Assembly (NCBI RefSeq): GCF_022815645.1
Contig: NZ_JALGRO010000001.1
Span: 1 to 64,000, forward strand
Length of the DNA: 64,000 nt
From: Curtobacterium sp. VKM Ac-2922
GTDB taxonomy: Bacteria > Actinomycetota > Actinomycetes > Actinomycetales > Microbacteriaceae
Direction of reading: 5' to 3'
In this document: positions 46,562 through 57,645 of the stretch, piece by piece
Layout of the letters: the number at the start of each line of letters is the position of its first letter
Position numbering within the stretch: position 1 is the stretch's first letter
Notes under the pieces: model-generated
Told to the model about the DNA's origin: nothing
Databases searched by the model: none
What the model saw: only the letters and a program-made list of their open reading frames with translations
Translations under genes and position numbers: made by a program

Positions 46562-47325
46562 CGGGTCGCCTCCACACCGGCGGCGGCGTCCGCGCTGGCG
46601 GTGGCGTCGTCCGCGCTGGCGTCGTCCGTCGCACGCTCGGTCGCCGACGCGACCTCGTCCGGCGTGGTCTCGCGCAGCGCGACGACCTGCCGCAGCACCT
46701 GTTCGAACGCCGCCGGGTCCTGTGCCCCGGACACGCCGTACTTGCCGTCGATCACGAAGAACGGCACGCCGTTGATGCCGTACGCCTGGGCCTGCTCCTG
46801 ATCGGCACGGACGTCGGCGAGCTTGCTGTCGTCACGGAGCGTTGCCAGGACCTCGTCGCGGTCGAGTCCGACCTCGGCGGCCAGGTCGGCCAACGAGGAG
46901 TCCTGCCCGACGTGCTCGCCGCGCTCGAAGTAGGCGGTGAACAGCCGCTCCACCATCTCGAGCTGCTTGCCGTGCTGCTTCGCCAGGTGGATCACCTGGT
47001 GCGCCTTGACGGTGTTCGTGTGGTGCATCGCATCGAAGTCGTACTGCAGCCCGACCGACCCGGCGATCGCGGTGACCTGGTCGAGCATCTGCTGCGCCTG
47101 GTCGACCGGCATGCCCTTGTGGCCCGACAGGAACTCGGCCTCGGTGCCCTCGAAGTCCACCGGGGTGTCCGGGCTCAGCTCGAACGAGTGGTACTCGACC
47201 TCGACGCTGCGCCCGTTGTCGTCGGCGCCGAAGGCCCGGACCCCGGCCTCGAACTTGCGTTTGCCGATGTAGCACCAGGGGCACGCGATGTCCGACCAGA
47301 CATCGACCTTCACAGAGTCATGCAT
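46558..47325 (-). CDS. FrnE-like DsbA-family oxidoreductase
   Basis: This 255-residue thioredoxin-fold protein has the active site WSDIACPWCYIGKRKFE (Cys15 and Cys18) and the cis-Pro loop GINGVPFFVIDGKYGVSGAQ. It has no signal peptide, which points to a cytoplasmic dithiol oxidoreductase of the FrnE type. The C terminus is a 40-residue Ala/Asp/Thr-rich tail. The ATG at 47325 begins just before the fold; a TTG at 47337 would add four residues. It is followed, with ATGA overlap, by a small C-x5-C protein. Confidence 0.9.
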   Translation of the reverse strand: MHDSVKVDVWSDIACPWCYIGKRKFEAGVRAFGADDNGRSVEVEYHSFELSPDTPVDFEGTEAEFLSGHKGMPVDQAQQMLDQVTAIAGSVGLQYDFDAMHHTNTVKAHQVIHLAKQHGKQLEMVERLFTAYFERGEHVGQDSSLADLAAEVGLDRDEVLATLRDDSKLADVRADQEQAQAYGINGVPFFVIDGKYGVSGAQDPAAFEQVLRQVVALRETTPDEVASATERATDDASADDATASADAAAGVEATR

Positions 47326-47391
47326 GCTCAACGACAACGCGGCCGCGCCACCGGCATTCCCGGCAGCACGACCGCGTCGTGGGTGGTTCGG

Positions 47392-48789
47392 CTACGCGCC
47401 GATCAACCGCTGCGCGAGGTACCCCTGCAGCTGGTCGAGCGCGACGCGCTCCTGGCTCATCGTGTCGCGCTCACGCACGGTCACGGCCTTGTCGTCGAGG
47501 GTGTCGAAGTCCACCGTGATGCAGAACGGCGTGCCGATCTCGTCGTGGCGGCGGTAGCGACGGCCGATCGCGCCGGCGTCGTCGAAGTCGACGTTCCAGG
47601 TCTTGCGCAGGTCGTCGGCCAGGCCGCGGGCGACGGGCGACAGCTGCTCGTTGCGGGACAGCGGCAGCACGGCGGCCTTGACGGGCGCCAGACGCGGGTC
47701 GAGCCGCAGGACGGTGCGCTTGTCGACGCCGCCCTTCGCGTTCGGGGCCTCGTCCTCGTGGTAGGCGTCGAGCAGGAAGGCCATCAGGGCACGGGTCAGT
47801 CCGAACGACGGCTCGATCACGTACGGCACGTACTTCTCGTTGGCCGCCTGGTCGAAGTAGCGCAGGTCCTTGCCCGAGGACTCGATGTGGTTGTTGAGGT
47901 CGAAGTCGGTGCGGTTCGCGACGCCCATCAGCTCGCCCCACTCCGAGCCCTGGAAGCCGAAGCGGTACTCGATGTCGGCGGTGGCGTCAGAGTAGTGCGC
48001 ACGTTCGCCGTCCGGCACGTCGAAGCGGCGCAGGTTCTCCGGGTCGATGCCCAGGTCGGTGTACCAGGCGATCGAGTCCGCGATCCACTGCTCGTAGTGG
48101 GTCTGGGCCTCGGCCGGCGGAACGAAGTACTCGATCTCCATCTGCTCGAACTCGCGCGTGCGGAAGATGAAGTTGCCGGGCGTGATCTCGTTGCGGAACG
48201 CCTTGCCGACCTGGCCGATGCCGAACGGGGGCTTCATGCGGCTGGTCGTGACGACCTGCGCGAAGTCGACGAAGATGCCCTGCGCGGTCTCGGGGCGCAG
48301 GAAGTTCAGGCCCTCTTCGGACTCGACCGGGCCCAGGTAGGTCTTGAGCATGCCGGAGAACTCACGGGGCTCGGTCCACTGGCCGCGGGTGCCGCAGTTC
48401 GAGCACGCGATCTCGGCCATGCCACCCTCGGGCGGACGGCCCTTCTTGGCGGTGAACGCCTCGATCAGGTGGTCCTCGCGGAACCGGTGGTGGCAGTGCA
48501 GGCACTCGACCAGCGGGTCGGTGAACGTCGCGACGTGGCCAGAGGCCTCCCACACCTTGCGGGGCAGGATGACGGCCGAGTCCAGGCCCACCATGTCGCC
48601 ACGGCCGCGGACGAACCGCTGCCACCACTGGCGCTTGATGTTCTCCTTCAGCTCGACACCGAGGGGCCCGTAGTCCCATGCGGAGCGGGATCCGCCGTAG
48701 ATCTCACCCGACTGGAAGACGAACCCGCGGCCTTTGGCGAGGGCGATGACCGAGTCGAGACGGGAGGGCTGAGCCAAGGAGAACTCCAT
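47392..48789 (-). CDS. glyS: Glycyl-tRNA synthetase, dimeric type
   Basis: This 465-residue class II synthetase is the single-chain alpha2 type. Motif 1 lies near [20 protein letters not shown], motif 2 around [20 protein letters not shown] and motif 3 near [14 protein letters not shown]. Two cysteine pairs (CLHCHH and CSNCG) probably bind zinc. The ATG at 48789 directly precedes the family N terminus [20 protein letters not shown]. It charges tRNA-Gly. Confidence 0.97.
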   Translation of the reverse strand: MEFSLAQPSRLDSVIALAKGRGFVFQSGEIYGGSRSAWDYGPLGVELKENIKRQWWQRFVRGRGDMVGLDSAVILPRKVWEASGHVATFTDPLVECLHCHHRFREDHLIEAFTAKKGRPPEGGMAEIACSNCGTRGQWTEPREFSGMLKTYLGPVESEEGLNFLRPETAQGIFVDFAQVVTTSRMKPPFGIGQVGKAFRNEITPGNFIFRTREFEQMEIEYFVPPAEAQTHYEQWIADSIAWYTDLGIDPENLRRFDVPDGERAHYSDATADIEYRFGFQGSEWGELMGVANRTDFDLNNHIESSGKDLRYFDQAANEKYVPYVIEPSFGLTRALMAFLLDAYHEDEAPNAKGGVDKRTVLRLDPRLAPVKAAVLPLSRNEQLSPVARGLADDLRKTWNVDFDDAGAIGRRYRRHDEIGTPFCITVDFDTLDDKAVTVRERDTMSQERVALDQLQGYLAQRLIGA

Positions 48790-48837
48790 CGGGGTCGCCG
48801 AGCTGGATGCCCGGTGCAGGAAAGGTACCGGGCCAGA

Positions 48838-49884
48838 CTAACGGGCGCGCGCCGGGGCCAGCACGTCGGCCACGGCGTCGACGTCCGTGGTGTCGTTCCA
48901 GTGGTGGAACGCCAGCCGCAGCCGTCCGGCACGCCCCGACGCGGTGATGCCCGCCGCCGTCAGCGCTGCCAGCCCCGCGCCGGACGGGTCGGGCAGGGTC
49001 ATCACGGCCTGCGACTGCCGACCCACGCCGAGCGCGTCGGCCAGCTGGTCCGCGAGACCGGCACCGTGCCTCCAGACCGCAGCCATGTCGAGCGACGCGA
49101 CGTGCCGCAGGGCGGCGACCGCGCCGGGCCAGGCCTGCCAGGCCGGGGACACGTCGAACTGTCGGGCATCGTCGGCCAGCTGCATGGCGGGGCCGTAGCA
49201 CGACGACCACACGTCGGCACCGGCGTACCAGCCGGCCTGGGTCGGACGCAGCCACGCGAGCGCCGCGTCGGAGACGGTCATGAAGGCGACGCCGCGTGGG
49301 GCGCAGAGCCACTTGTAGGCGTGCGTGACCGTGACGTCGTAGGGCGCGGCGTCGACGGGCAGCACCCCGGCCGCCTGCGTCAGGTCACACAGCGTCCGGG
49401 CACCGACGTGCTGTGCGGCGCGGACGACGGCTGCGGAGTCGACCACCGCTCCGGTGGCGGACTGCACGGCCGACCACGCGACCAGTGACGTGTCGGTCGT
49501 CAGCGACGTCGCCAGGGACGCGAGCGGGACACTCCGGACCCGGATGCCGCGGTGGGCCTGCGCCAGGAACGGGAAGACGATCGAGCTGAAGTCGCCGTCG
49601 GGCACCACGACCTCGGCACCGTCCGGCAGCGCGGCAGCGACGACCGCGGTCATCGCCGAGGTCTGGGACCCGGTCGCGACCCGGTCGGCGGTGACCCCGA
49701 CGATGTCGGCGAACAGCGCGCGGCCCTCCTCGACCAGGGCGCCGTACCGCACCGGGCTCGACGCGGCGCGTTCCCACTCGGCCAGGTCGGCGCGCATCGC
49801 CGCGAGGGTGCCGTGGGTCGGCAGCCCGGCGGTGCAGGCGGCGAGGTAGCCGCGTCCGTCGACGTAGGAGTCCATGTCGCCCAT
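48838..49884 (-). CDS. PLP-dependent class V aminotransferase-like protein
   Basis: This 348-residue protein has the class V fold of cysteine desulfurases and kynureninases. The PLP lysine is in VTHAYKWLCAPRGVAF, the preceding Asp in TLCDLTQAAGVLPVDA, and the phosphate-binding TGSQTSAM near residue 90. No cysteine matches a desulfurase active-site loop, so a lyase or transaminase role is more likely. I chose ATG 49884 (MGDMDSYVDGRGYL); a start at 49935 would overlap the promoter of the divergent LysR gene. A palindrome between the two genes suggests LysR control. Confidence 0.8.
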   Translation of the reverse strand: MGDMDSYVDGRGYLAACTAGLPTHGTLAAMRADLAEWERAASSPVRYGALVEEGRALFADIVGVTADRVATGSQTSAMTAVVAAALPDGAEVVVPDGDFSSIVFPFLAQAHRGIRVRSVPLASLATSLTTDTSLVAWSAVQSATGAVVDSAAVVRAAQHVGARTLCDLTQAAGVLPVDAAPYDVTVTHAYKWLCAPRGVAFMTVSDAALAWLRPTQAGWYAGADVWSSCYGPAMQLADDARQFDVSPAWQAWPGAVAALRHVASLDMAAVWRHGAGLADQLADALGVGRQSQAVMTLPDPSGAGLAALTAAGITASGRAGRLRLAFHHWNDTTDVDAVADVLAPARAR

Positions 49885-49909
49885 GGTCGGCCTGAGAGAC
49901 CCATCACAC

Positions 49910-49931
49910 CAGGGCAGGATCCTTTGCCCTG
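49910..49931. promoter_or_regulatory. LysR-type operator
   Basis: CAGGGCA-N8-TGCCCTG forms a 22-base palindrome between the divergent LysR and PLP-enzyme genes, of the T-N11-A type expected for LysR boxes. It lies directly upstream of the TAACAT box of the LysR gene. Confidence 0.6.
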
Positions 49932-49934
49932 CCA

Positions 49935-49940
49935 TAACAT
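49935..49940 (+). promoter_or_regulatory. -10 box of the LysR gene
   Basis: TAACAT is followed by 6 bases and GTG 49947, so a leaderless message is likely. The palindrome at 49910-49931 abuts it, consistent with autoregulation. Confidence 0.5.
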
Positions 49941-49946
49941 GACGTT

Positions 49947-50864
49947 GTGGAGACGATCGACCTGCAGCTGCTCAAGGTCCTGCGTGCCGTGGCGGACGCG
50001 GGCTCGATCACCGGAGCCGCTACCGCCCTCGGGTACAGCCAGCCGGCCGTCAGCCAGCTGCTCCAGCGCGCCGAGCAGCGCCTGGGGCACGCGCTCGTTC
50101 TCCGTGGGGCCCGTGGCGTGACCCTGACCGAGTCCGGGCGGGTCCTGGCCGACCACGCCCTGCACGTGCAGGCGGCCCTGGCTGCGGCGCGCGAGGACTT
50201 CGACGCCGTCGGGGGACTCACGCGCGGTCGGGTGCGGATCGCCGGGTTCCCGAGTGCGTCCTCCACCCTGGTGCCGGCGGTCCTGGCCACGATGGCGGCG
50301 ACGGTGCCGGGCGTGAGCACGACGTACGTCGAGGTCGAGCCGCCCGAGGCGCTCGGCATGCTCCGTCGCGGCGAGGTCGACGTCGCGCTGACCTTCACGT
50401 ACGTCGGAGACGAGGTCGTGGTCGATCCGACGCTGCTGACGCGGGCGATCGGGCGGGACCCGCTGGCGCTCGTGCGGTCAGGAGGCTCGGCACCGTCCGA
50501 CGCCGGGGCTGCGGCGGTCGTCGACCTGGCGACACTGCGGGACGCGCGCTGGATCGGCGGGTGTCCGCGGTGCCGTGGCCACCTGCTCGCCTCGTGCGCG
50601 ACGGCCGGGTTCACGCCGGACATCGTCCTCGAGACCGACAACGCGGCGGCCGTCGTGGGACTCGTCGCGGCGGGGCTCGGCGTGGCGCTGCTCCCCCGGC
50701 TGGCGCTCGCGACGACGGTGATCCCCGACGGCGTCACGGTCGACCCCGTGCACGACGACCTGGCCCGGCGCGTCGAGGTCGTCGTCGCGAGCGGGGCCGA
50801 GCGGGTGCCGAGCGTCGGTGCGACCCTCGAGGCCGTGGCCTCCGCGTCCGCGCTGCTGGAGTAG
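49947..50864 (+). CDS. LysR-family transcriptional regulator
   Basis: This 305-residue protein has the LysR N-terminal winged helix (LQLLKVLRAVADAGSITGAA, ALGYSQPAVSQLLQRAEQRL) and a periplasmic-binding-like effector domain. The segment CPRCRGHL contains a C-x2-C pair in the effector domain that could sense redox state or metal. It is divergent from the PLP-dependent enzyme gene, its probable target. It starts at GTG 49947. Confidence 0.9.
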   Translation: METIDLQLLKVLRAVADAGSITGAATALGYSQPAVSQLLQRAEQRLGHALVLRGARGVTLTESGRVLADHALHVQAALAAAREDFDAVGGLTRGRVRIAGFPSASSTLVPAVLATMAATVPGVSTTYVEVEPPEALGMLRRGEVDVALTFTYVGDEVVVDPTLLTRAIGRDPLALVRSGGSAPSDAGAAAVVDLATLRDARWIGGCPRCRGHLLASCATAGFTPDIVLETDNAAAVVGLVAAGLGVALLPRLALATTVIPDGVTVDPVHDDLARRVEVVVASGAERVPSVGATLEAVASASALLE

Positions 50865-50972
50865 CGCGGGCGCGCCGCTGGCGGAGCGCCGCCGCGCTGC
50901 TGGCGTAGCGCGGGGACGGCGCGGGCCGAGCGCCGCCGCGCCGCCCACCCATCTGCCGGATCGCACCCACTG

Positions 50973-51012
50973 GCGGACATCGCGCCCCGGCGCACCAGGG
51001 CGCGATGTCCGC
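50973..51012. terminator. Stem-loop between the LysR gene and uppS
   Basis: Perfect 15-base arms GCGGACATCGCGCCC and GGGCGCGATGTCCGC enclose a 10-base loop, with an outer CGCACCC/GGGTGCG pair (50962-51023). It separates the convergent LysR and uppS genes. The rest of the 238-base gap is low-complexity GCGCCGCCGCGC-type sequence with diverged direct repeats and no gene. Confidence 0.7.
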
Positions 51013-51102
51013 ACCGGGGTGCGACGCGACCCACCGCGGGTCCGGACCGCCGTGCCGGACGTGCGCCGTGCCTCCCGTCCGGTGATCGCGCAGCGGACCG
51101 CG

Positions 51103-51900
51103 TCAGGCGGTCGGCGTGTCGACCGCGCCGCCGAAGCGCCGGTCGCGACGGGCGTACTGCTCCACCGCGGCCCACAGGTCCGCGCGCCGGAAGTCCGGCC
51201 AGAGCCGGTCGAGGAACACCATCTCGGCGTACGCGGACTGCCACAGCAGGAAGTTGCTGGTGCGCTGCTCACCCGAGCTGCGCAGGAACAGGTCGACGTC
51301 GGGCATCTCCGGCACGTACATCCGCTTGGCGATCGCCTTCTCGGTGACCTGGCTCGGCTTGAGCCTGCCGCTGGCGACGTCCTCGGCCAGGGAGCGCACG
51401 GCGTCGGCGATCTCGTTCCGACCGCCGTAGTTGACGCACATCGTCAGGGTCAGGACGTCGTTGTTCGCGGTCATCTGCTCGGCGGTCTCGAGCTCGTCGA
51501 TGACACTCCGCCACAGCCGCGGTCGTCGCCCGGCCCAGCGCACCCGGACACCCCACTCGTTGAGCTGGTCTCGGCGGCGGCGGATCACGTCGCGGTTGAA
51601 ACCCATCAGGAACCGGACCTCTTCCGGGGAGCGCTTCCAGTTCTCGGTCGAGAACGCGTACGCGCTGATGTGCCTGACCCCGACCTGGATGCCCCCGGCG
51701 ACGACGTCGAGCAACGAGGCCTCGCCGGCCTTGTGGCCTTCGATGCGTGTCAGCCCGCGGCCGTTCGCCCACCGGCCGTTGCCGTCCATGACGATCGCGA
51801 CGTGCTCGGGGACGAACCGCTGCGGGATCGCCGGGGGTGTCTCGCCCGTCCAGTCGATCGGCCGGAAGGGGTCGGCGGCGTCGGATCGGCGGGGGCTCAT
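51103..51900 (-). CDS. uppS: Isoprenyl transferase (polyprenyl diphosphate synthase)
   Basis: This 265-residue cis-prenyltransferase makes the lipid carrier for cell-wall synthesis. Motifs are [17 protein letters not shown] (catalytic Asp), [14 protein letters not shown], and [19 protein letters not shown] near the C terminus. AAGGAA precedes the ATG. It follows recO by 66 bases, the usual actinobacterial pairing. Confidence 0.96.
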   Translation of the reverse strand: MSPRRSDAADPFRPIDWTGETPPAIPQRFVPEHVAIVMDGNGRWANGRGLTRIEGHKAGEASLLDVVAGGIQVGVRHISAYAFSTENWKRSPEEVRFLMGFNRDVIRRRRDQLNEWGVRVRWAGRRPRLWRSVIDELETAEQMTANNDVLTLTMCVNYGGRNEIADAVRSLAEDVASGRLKPSQVTEKAIAKRMYVPEMPDVDLFLRSSGEQRTSNFLLWQSAYAEMVFLDRLWPDFRRADLWAAVEQYARRDRRFGGAVDTPTA

Positions 51901-51966
51901 GCGGTGGGGTTCCTTCGCTGGCGGGCGGGTGACGAGGCGGTGGTTCGGGAGCGGTGCCGCGCCCGG

Positions 51967-52803
51967 TCAGTGGTCGGGCTGTGGGACGGGTGGTGCCGGT
52001 GTTGCCGTGACGGCGCGCGCGACCGCGGCCACCCCGTCGTGGCCCGACCCGTCGTGCACCGGCACCACGGCGGGGTGTTCGGAGCGGTCGACGTGCGGCA
52101 GCGACTTGAGCGATCGTTCCAGGTGCCACTGGGCGTAGGCCGCGACCACGCCGGAGGCTCGCGAACGCGTCCGCTCGTCCGCCACGTCGACGCTCGCCCA
52201 GTCCCCCGCCAGCAGCGACCCGAGGGTCGCCAGGGTCGCCAGGTCGAGTCGCGGCGACCCGGGAGGCGCCGCGCTGTTCGCGACGACCCCCCCGAGCTGC
52301 ACCACGAACGCCGAGTGCGGTCCGGGCTCACCCGTGACGGCGCAGTCCGAGAACGACGGCGCCCACCCCGCGATGCTCATCGCCCGCAGCAGGTACGAGT
52401 CGAGCGTCGCGCTCGGCATGTGCTCGCCGCGGGACAGCGACCGCAGCGCGCCGACGAGCAGCAGGTACTGCTGCAGTCCCGCGTCCGCCTCGCTCAGTCG
52501 GTCGGCGGTCTCGACCATCGCGCTGGCGGCCGTGTACGCGCCGTAGTCCGCGACGATCTGCGCGCCGTACGAGCCGAGCGACTCGGCCTGCGTGACGATG
52601 TCGAGCGAGCGCCCCTCGTAGAACTGGGCGTCGACCACCATGAAGGGCTCGAGGCGGCTGCCGAACTTCGATCCGGTCCGACGGACACCCTTCGCGACGG
52701 CGCGGATCTTGCCGTGCTGCCGGCTGAGCATGGTGACGATGCGGTCCGCCTCACCGAGCTTGTGGGTGCGGAGCACGACGCACTCGTCCCGGTACAGCGG
52801 CAT
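51967..52803 (-). CDS. recO: DNA repair protein RecO
   Basis: This 278-residue protein has the RecO N-terminal OB-fold ([20 protein letters not shown] and [20 protein letters not shown]) and a helical C-terminal domain. It loads RecA onto SSB-coated single-stranded DNA with RecR. A GATACT box 6 bases before the ATG suggests a leaderless transcript. The usual C-terminal zinc-cysteine cluster is reduced: only one Cys ([15 protein letters not shown]) remains in that region. Confidence 0.93.
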   Translation of the reverse strand: MPLYRDECVVLRTHKLGEADRIVTMLSRQHGKIRAVAKGVRRTGSKFGSRLEPFMVVDAQFYEGRSLDIVTQAESLGSYGAQIVADYGAYTAASAMVETADRLSEADAGLQQYLLLVGALRSLSRGEHMPSATLDSYLLRAMSIAGWAPSFSDCAVTGEPGPHSAFVVQLGGVVANSAAPPGSPRLDLATLATLGSLLAGDWASVDVADERTRSRASGVVAAYAQWHLERSLKSLPHVDRSEHPAVVPVHDGSGHDGVAAVARAVTATPAPPVPQPDH

Positions 52804-52970
52804 GCCCCCAGTATCCCCCGTGCCCACGACACCGCGCGCCGGGGTGGGGTCGGCGCGGGGTCGGTCGGATCACGCGTGGTGGGTCGATCCGCGCATGGTG
52901 GGTCGGATCTTCCGGCCCACCACGGGCGATTCGGCCACCTGCGGCACGCAACGACACGGGACCGGCACCG

Positions 52971-53050
52971 GGCCGGCGCGGGTGGCGGCGGGCCGGCGCG
53001 GGTGGCGGCGGGCCGGCGCGGGTGGCGGCGGGCCGGCGCGGGTGGCGGCG
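52971..53050. repeat. 20-base tandem repeat, four copies
   Basis: The unit GGCCGGCGCGGGTGGCGGCG is repeated four times without change except at the edges. Identity between units implies recent expansion. Confidence 0.9.
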
Positions 53051-53072
53051 GGTGGGTCGTTCCGGCACCGGA

Positions 53073-53113
53073 CAGGAGGCGCGGTGCGCGTCGGACCCGC
53101 ACCGCGCCTCCTG
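53073..53113. terminator. Perfect 16-base-pair stem-loop
   Basis: CAGGAGGCGCGGTGCG pairs exactly with its complement around a 9-base loop. It belongs to the GGAGGC hairpin family seen at gene ends here and lies 93 bases beyond the leuA stop. Confidence 0.65.
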
Positions 53114-53155
53114 GCCGTGGTGGCGCCCACCGCACGGACCGCGCCCCCGCAACGA

Positions 53156-53185
53156 CATCGCGCCCCGTCAGGACGGGGCGCGATG
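53156..53185 (-). terminator. Stem-loop directly after leuA
   Basis: CATCGCGCCCC pairs with GGGGCGCGATG, with additional pairing towards a small loop (14-base arms). It begins 21 bases past the leuA stop on the minus strand. Confidence 0.7.
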
Positions 53186-53205
53186 CGTGGAGCGGGGTGC
53201 GACGC

Positions 53206-54999
<1,794 letters not shown>

Positions 55000-55026
55000 T
55001 CAGGTGGTGTCGGCCGACGACAGACT

Positions 55027-55063
55027 CCGCGACGAGGTGGGCCGTTGTCAGGCCTCGTCGCGG
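55027..55063 (-). promoter_or_regulatory. leuA attenuator hairpin
   Basis: Perfect 11-base arms CCGCGACGAGG and CCTCGTCGCGG flank a 15-base loop. On the minus strand the first arm lies inside the last codons of the leader peptide, just after the leucine codons, so a stalled ribosome would affect its folding. Confidence 0.65.
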
Positions 55064-55092
55064 CAGCGAAGGAGGAGGAGCGCCGAGTACAT
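55048..55092 (-). CDS. leuL: leuA leader peptide
   Basis: A 14-codon frame encodes MYSALLLLRCRDEA, with four consecutive leucine codons (CTC CTC CTC CTT at 55069-55080). It lies 69 bases before leuA. A TACCGT box (55100-55105) ends 7 bases before its ATG, so the leader itself would start at the message 5' end. The run of leucine codons followed by a hairpin is the classical pattern of leucine-dependent ribosome attenuation, known for leuA in actinobacteria. Confidence 0.75.
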   Translation of the reverse strand: MYSALLLLRCRDEA

Positions 55093-55180
55093 CGATCCAA
55101 CGGTAGCACCGGCGCGACCCCGTGTGACAGGGCAGTCCGTGCGGGGGTCACGGGTTCCTGTTCGCCGGTCGACCGGTCGA

Positions 55181-55293
55181 CTGGTCACGACACCCCGAGC
55201 GCTGGCGCTCACTGGTCGCAGAACGTCGCTGGAGCAGCCCCCGATCGACGTTCCATGACCAGTCGGTGAACGCGAACGGGGTGTTGCGACCTC
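55181..55293. repeat. Dispersed nested palindrome, copy F
   Basis: Outer arms are GGTCACGACACCCCG (55183-55197) and CGGGGTGTTGCGACC (55277-55291). Inner arms are ACTGGTCGCAGAACGTCG (55211-55228) and CGACGTTCCATGACCAGT (55246-55263). The inner arm differs from other copies but its partner changes with it, so pairing is kept. Confidence 0.8.
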
Positions 55294-55362
55294 TCGCGAG
55301 CGCCCACACCGGATCGACGGCGGACCGCAGTCCGCGCGGACGCCAGCGCCACAGGCCGCGCG

Positions 55363-56760
55363 TCAGTCGACCGCGAGCGCCTCGGTCGGCGGCACGCGCA
55401 TCGCGCGCCGCACCGGCGCGACCGTCGCCGCGACGGCGAGGAGCAGCGCGCCGACGACCACGATGACGATCGTCATCGGCGGCAGCACGGGCGCTCCGAC
55501 GCTGCCGAGCGACCCGAGCAGGGTCTGCCCGCCGACCCAGCCGTACAGGGTGCCCAGCACGAGCCCGGTCAGGACTGCTGCGACGACCATCTGCACCGCC
55601 TCGGTGATGATCATGCGGCGGACCTGTGCGCCGGTCAGCCCGAGCACCCGCAGCAGACCGAGCTCGCGGCGCCGCTGCAGCACGCCGAGCGCCAGCGCGT
55701 TCACGACCCCCACGGCAGCGATGACCGCGGAGAACCCGACGATGACGCTGACGACGCCGTTCACCTGCACGAAGAAGTCCCGCACCGCCTGCACCTGTTC
55801 GGCACTGCCACCCTGCACCTGACCGCTGACCTCGGCTTCGAGCACGCGCTGCATCATGCCGAGCGCGACCGCGAAGGTGACCAGCAGCGTGACGCCGATG
55901 ACCAGGCCGATGGTGGCGCGGGCCGCACGGCCGGGGGCGCGCAGGGCGTTGCGGCCGGCGAGCAGCACGACGGGGTCCTTCGCTCCGATCCGTCCGATCA
56001 GCGCCAGCACCGGGGGCATCACGATGGTCGACCCGACGGCCACGCCGGCGAAGGACACGAAGCCGCCGAGCGCTGCCGGCAGCACCGCGACCGGGGTCGA
56101 TCCGCTGAGCACCAGACCGAGCAGCATGAGCGCGCCGCCGCCGGCCATCAGGATGATCGCCCAGACCTTGCGCGCCGTGCCGGAGCGCAGGTCGTCGTGG
56201 CTCGGTTCGATGCCCGAGGAGAGCGCCTGCAACGGGGTGACGCTGAGCACGCGCTTCGATCCGACGGCGAACGCTGCCCAGGTGGCGAGCACCACGGCGA
56301 CGATCGGCAGGACGAGCTGCCACGGCACGAGCGTGTACGAGGTGTCCGGCAGGAAGCCGTTCTGCCGCAGGATCGCGACGAACAGGGCGCTGAGACCCGT
56401 GCCGGCGACCGTTCCGACGAGTCCGCCGACCACGCCGACCACCAGGCCCGCACGGGTGATCCGTGCCCGGAGGGACGCCCCGGTCGCGCCGACCAGACGC
56501 TGGAGTGCGATGACCCGGGTCTGCCCGGCGATGAGCGTGGCGCACGTGTTGGCGGTGACGATCGCCCCGACGTACAGGGCGATGCCGAGGAACAGCCACC
56601 CGATGACGTCGAGGATCGACTTCACCGCGGCGAGGTCCGACAGCCCGGCCGCGCCGAGCGCCTGGGTCACGATGCCGGGCGCGATGACCAGGGCGGACCC
56701 GAAGGTGGTGCCGAGTGCTGCCACCAGGATCGTGGCGCGGAAGTCACGGAGGGTGTTCAC
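55363..56760 (-). CDS. FtsX-like ABC transporter permease
   Basis: This 465-residue membrane protein has about eight helices arranged as two FtsX-type blocks: one at residues 50-150 and a second near the C terminus with RRRELGLLRVLGLTGAQVRR, the segment that contacts the ATPase. It begins at GTG 56760, overlapping the ATPase gene by 4 bases. Such permeases usually export lipophilic compounds, peptides or antibiotics, or transmit envelope stress. A two-component system lies directly upstream. Confidence 0.88.
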   Translation of the reverse strand: MNTLRDFRATILVAALGTTFGSALVIAPGIVTQALGAAGLSDLAAVKSILDVIGWLFLGIALYVGAIVTANTCATLIAGQTRVIALQRLVGATGASLRARITRAGLVVGVVGGLVGTVAGTGLSALFVAILRQNGFLPDTSYTLVPWQLVLPIVAVVLATWAAFAVGSKRVLSVTPLQALSSGIEPSHDDLRSGTARKVWAIILMAGGGALMLLGLVLSGSTPVAVLPAALGGFVSFAGVAVGSTIVMPPVLALIGRIGAKDPVVLLAGRNALRAPGRAARATIGLVIGVTLLVTFAVALGMMQRVLEAEVSGQVQGGSAEQVQAVRDFFVQVNGVVSVIVGFSAVIAAVGVVNALALGVLQRRRELGLLRVLGLTGAQVRRMIITEAVQMVVAAVLTGLVLGTLYGWVGGQTLLGSLGSVGAPVLPPMTIVIVVVGALLLAVAATVAPVRRAMRVPPTEALAVD

Positions 56761-57509
56761 GCTGCGGCCTCCATCCCCAGCATGGTGGCCGAGATGTCGG
56801 CGGCGGACATGGCGGGTCGATCGGCCACGATGCGACCGTCGGCCAGGAACAGGATGCGGTCCGCGTTGGCGGCTGCGGACGGGTCGTGCGTGACCATCAC
56901 GACGCTCTGCCCCCACTCGGCGACCGCACCGCGCAGGATGGCGAGCACGTCGCGTCCGGTGCGGGAGTCGAGGGCGCCGGTCGGTTCGTCCGCGACCACG
57001 ACGGCCGGACGCGATGCCAGCGCACGGGCGATCGCGACGCGCTGCTGCTGCCCACCGGACAGCTGGTGCGGACGGTGTGTCAGCCGGTCGCCGAGCCCGA
57101 GCTGGTCGACGAGTCGGTCGATCCAGGCGGTCTCGTCCCGTGAGGGCTTGTGCCCACCGAGCAGGAACGGCAGCTGGATGTTCTCGCTGACGTCGAGCGT
57201 CGGCACGAGGTTGAACGACTGGAACACGAACCCCAGACGACGGCGCCGGAGCTCGGTCAGGTCCTTGTCGCCGAGCTGGGTGATGTCCGTGCCGTCGATC
57301 TGGATGCGGCCGGCCGACACGGCGTCGAGCCCGGCCGCGACGTGCATCAGGGTCGACTTGCCCGAACCAGAGGGCCCCATGACCGCGGTGAACTCGCCCG
57401 CGCCGATGTCGACGCTGACGTCGTCGAGCGCGGTCACCCGGCGCGCGGCGTCGCCGTAGTGCTTGGACACGTGGTCGAGTCGGATGATCGGAGCGTGGCT
57501 GGTGGTCAT
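56757..57509 (-). CDS. ABC transporter ATPase, MacB/LolD type
   Basis: This 250-residue ATPase has Walker A GPSGSGKST, Q-loop FVFQSFNLVPTLDVSENIQL, signature LSGGQQQRV, Walker B VVVADEPTGALD and H-loop VMVTHDPS, the standard motifs of the FtsX-partner family. It pairs with the permease gene it overlaps by 4 bases. Confidence 0.93.
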   Translation of the reverse strand: MTTSHAPIIRLDHVSKHYGDAARRVTALDDVSVDIGAGEFTAVMGPSGSGKSTLMHVAAGLDAVSAGRIQIDGTDITQLGDKDLTELRRRRLGFVFQSFNLVPTLDVSENIQLPFLLGGHKPSRDETAWIDRLVDQLGLGDRLTHRPHQLSGGQQQRVAIARALASRPAVVVADEPTGALDSRTGRDVLAILRGAVAEWGQSVVMVTHDPSAAANADRILFLADGRIVADRPAMSAADISATMLGMEAAA

Positions 57510-57645
57510 GGGTCAACCATGGCTGCCGGGAGGCCATGCTCGCGTCGGTCCTGCGACTCCTGTGGATGGATCGCTGTGTCCACATCCACGGCCGCGGCTC
57601 ATCCTGTCGGATGACACCGCCGTCGTGCCGACGGCGACCGCCGGG

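Larger units (their letters stand above)
52804..53205. other. Repeat-containing gap between recO and leuA
   Basis: This 402-base gap has no gene. It holds a GATC-centred repeated segment (GGTGGGTCGATCC and GGTGGGTCGGATC), a 20-base tandem array, and two strong stem-loops near the leuA end. Confidence 0.7.
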
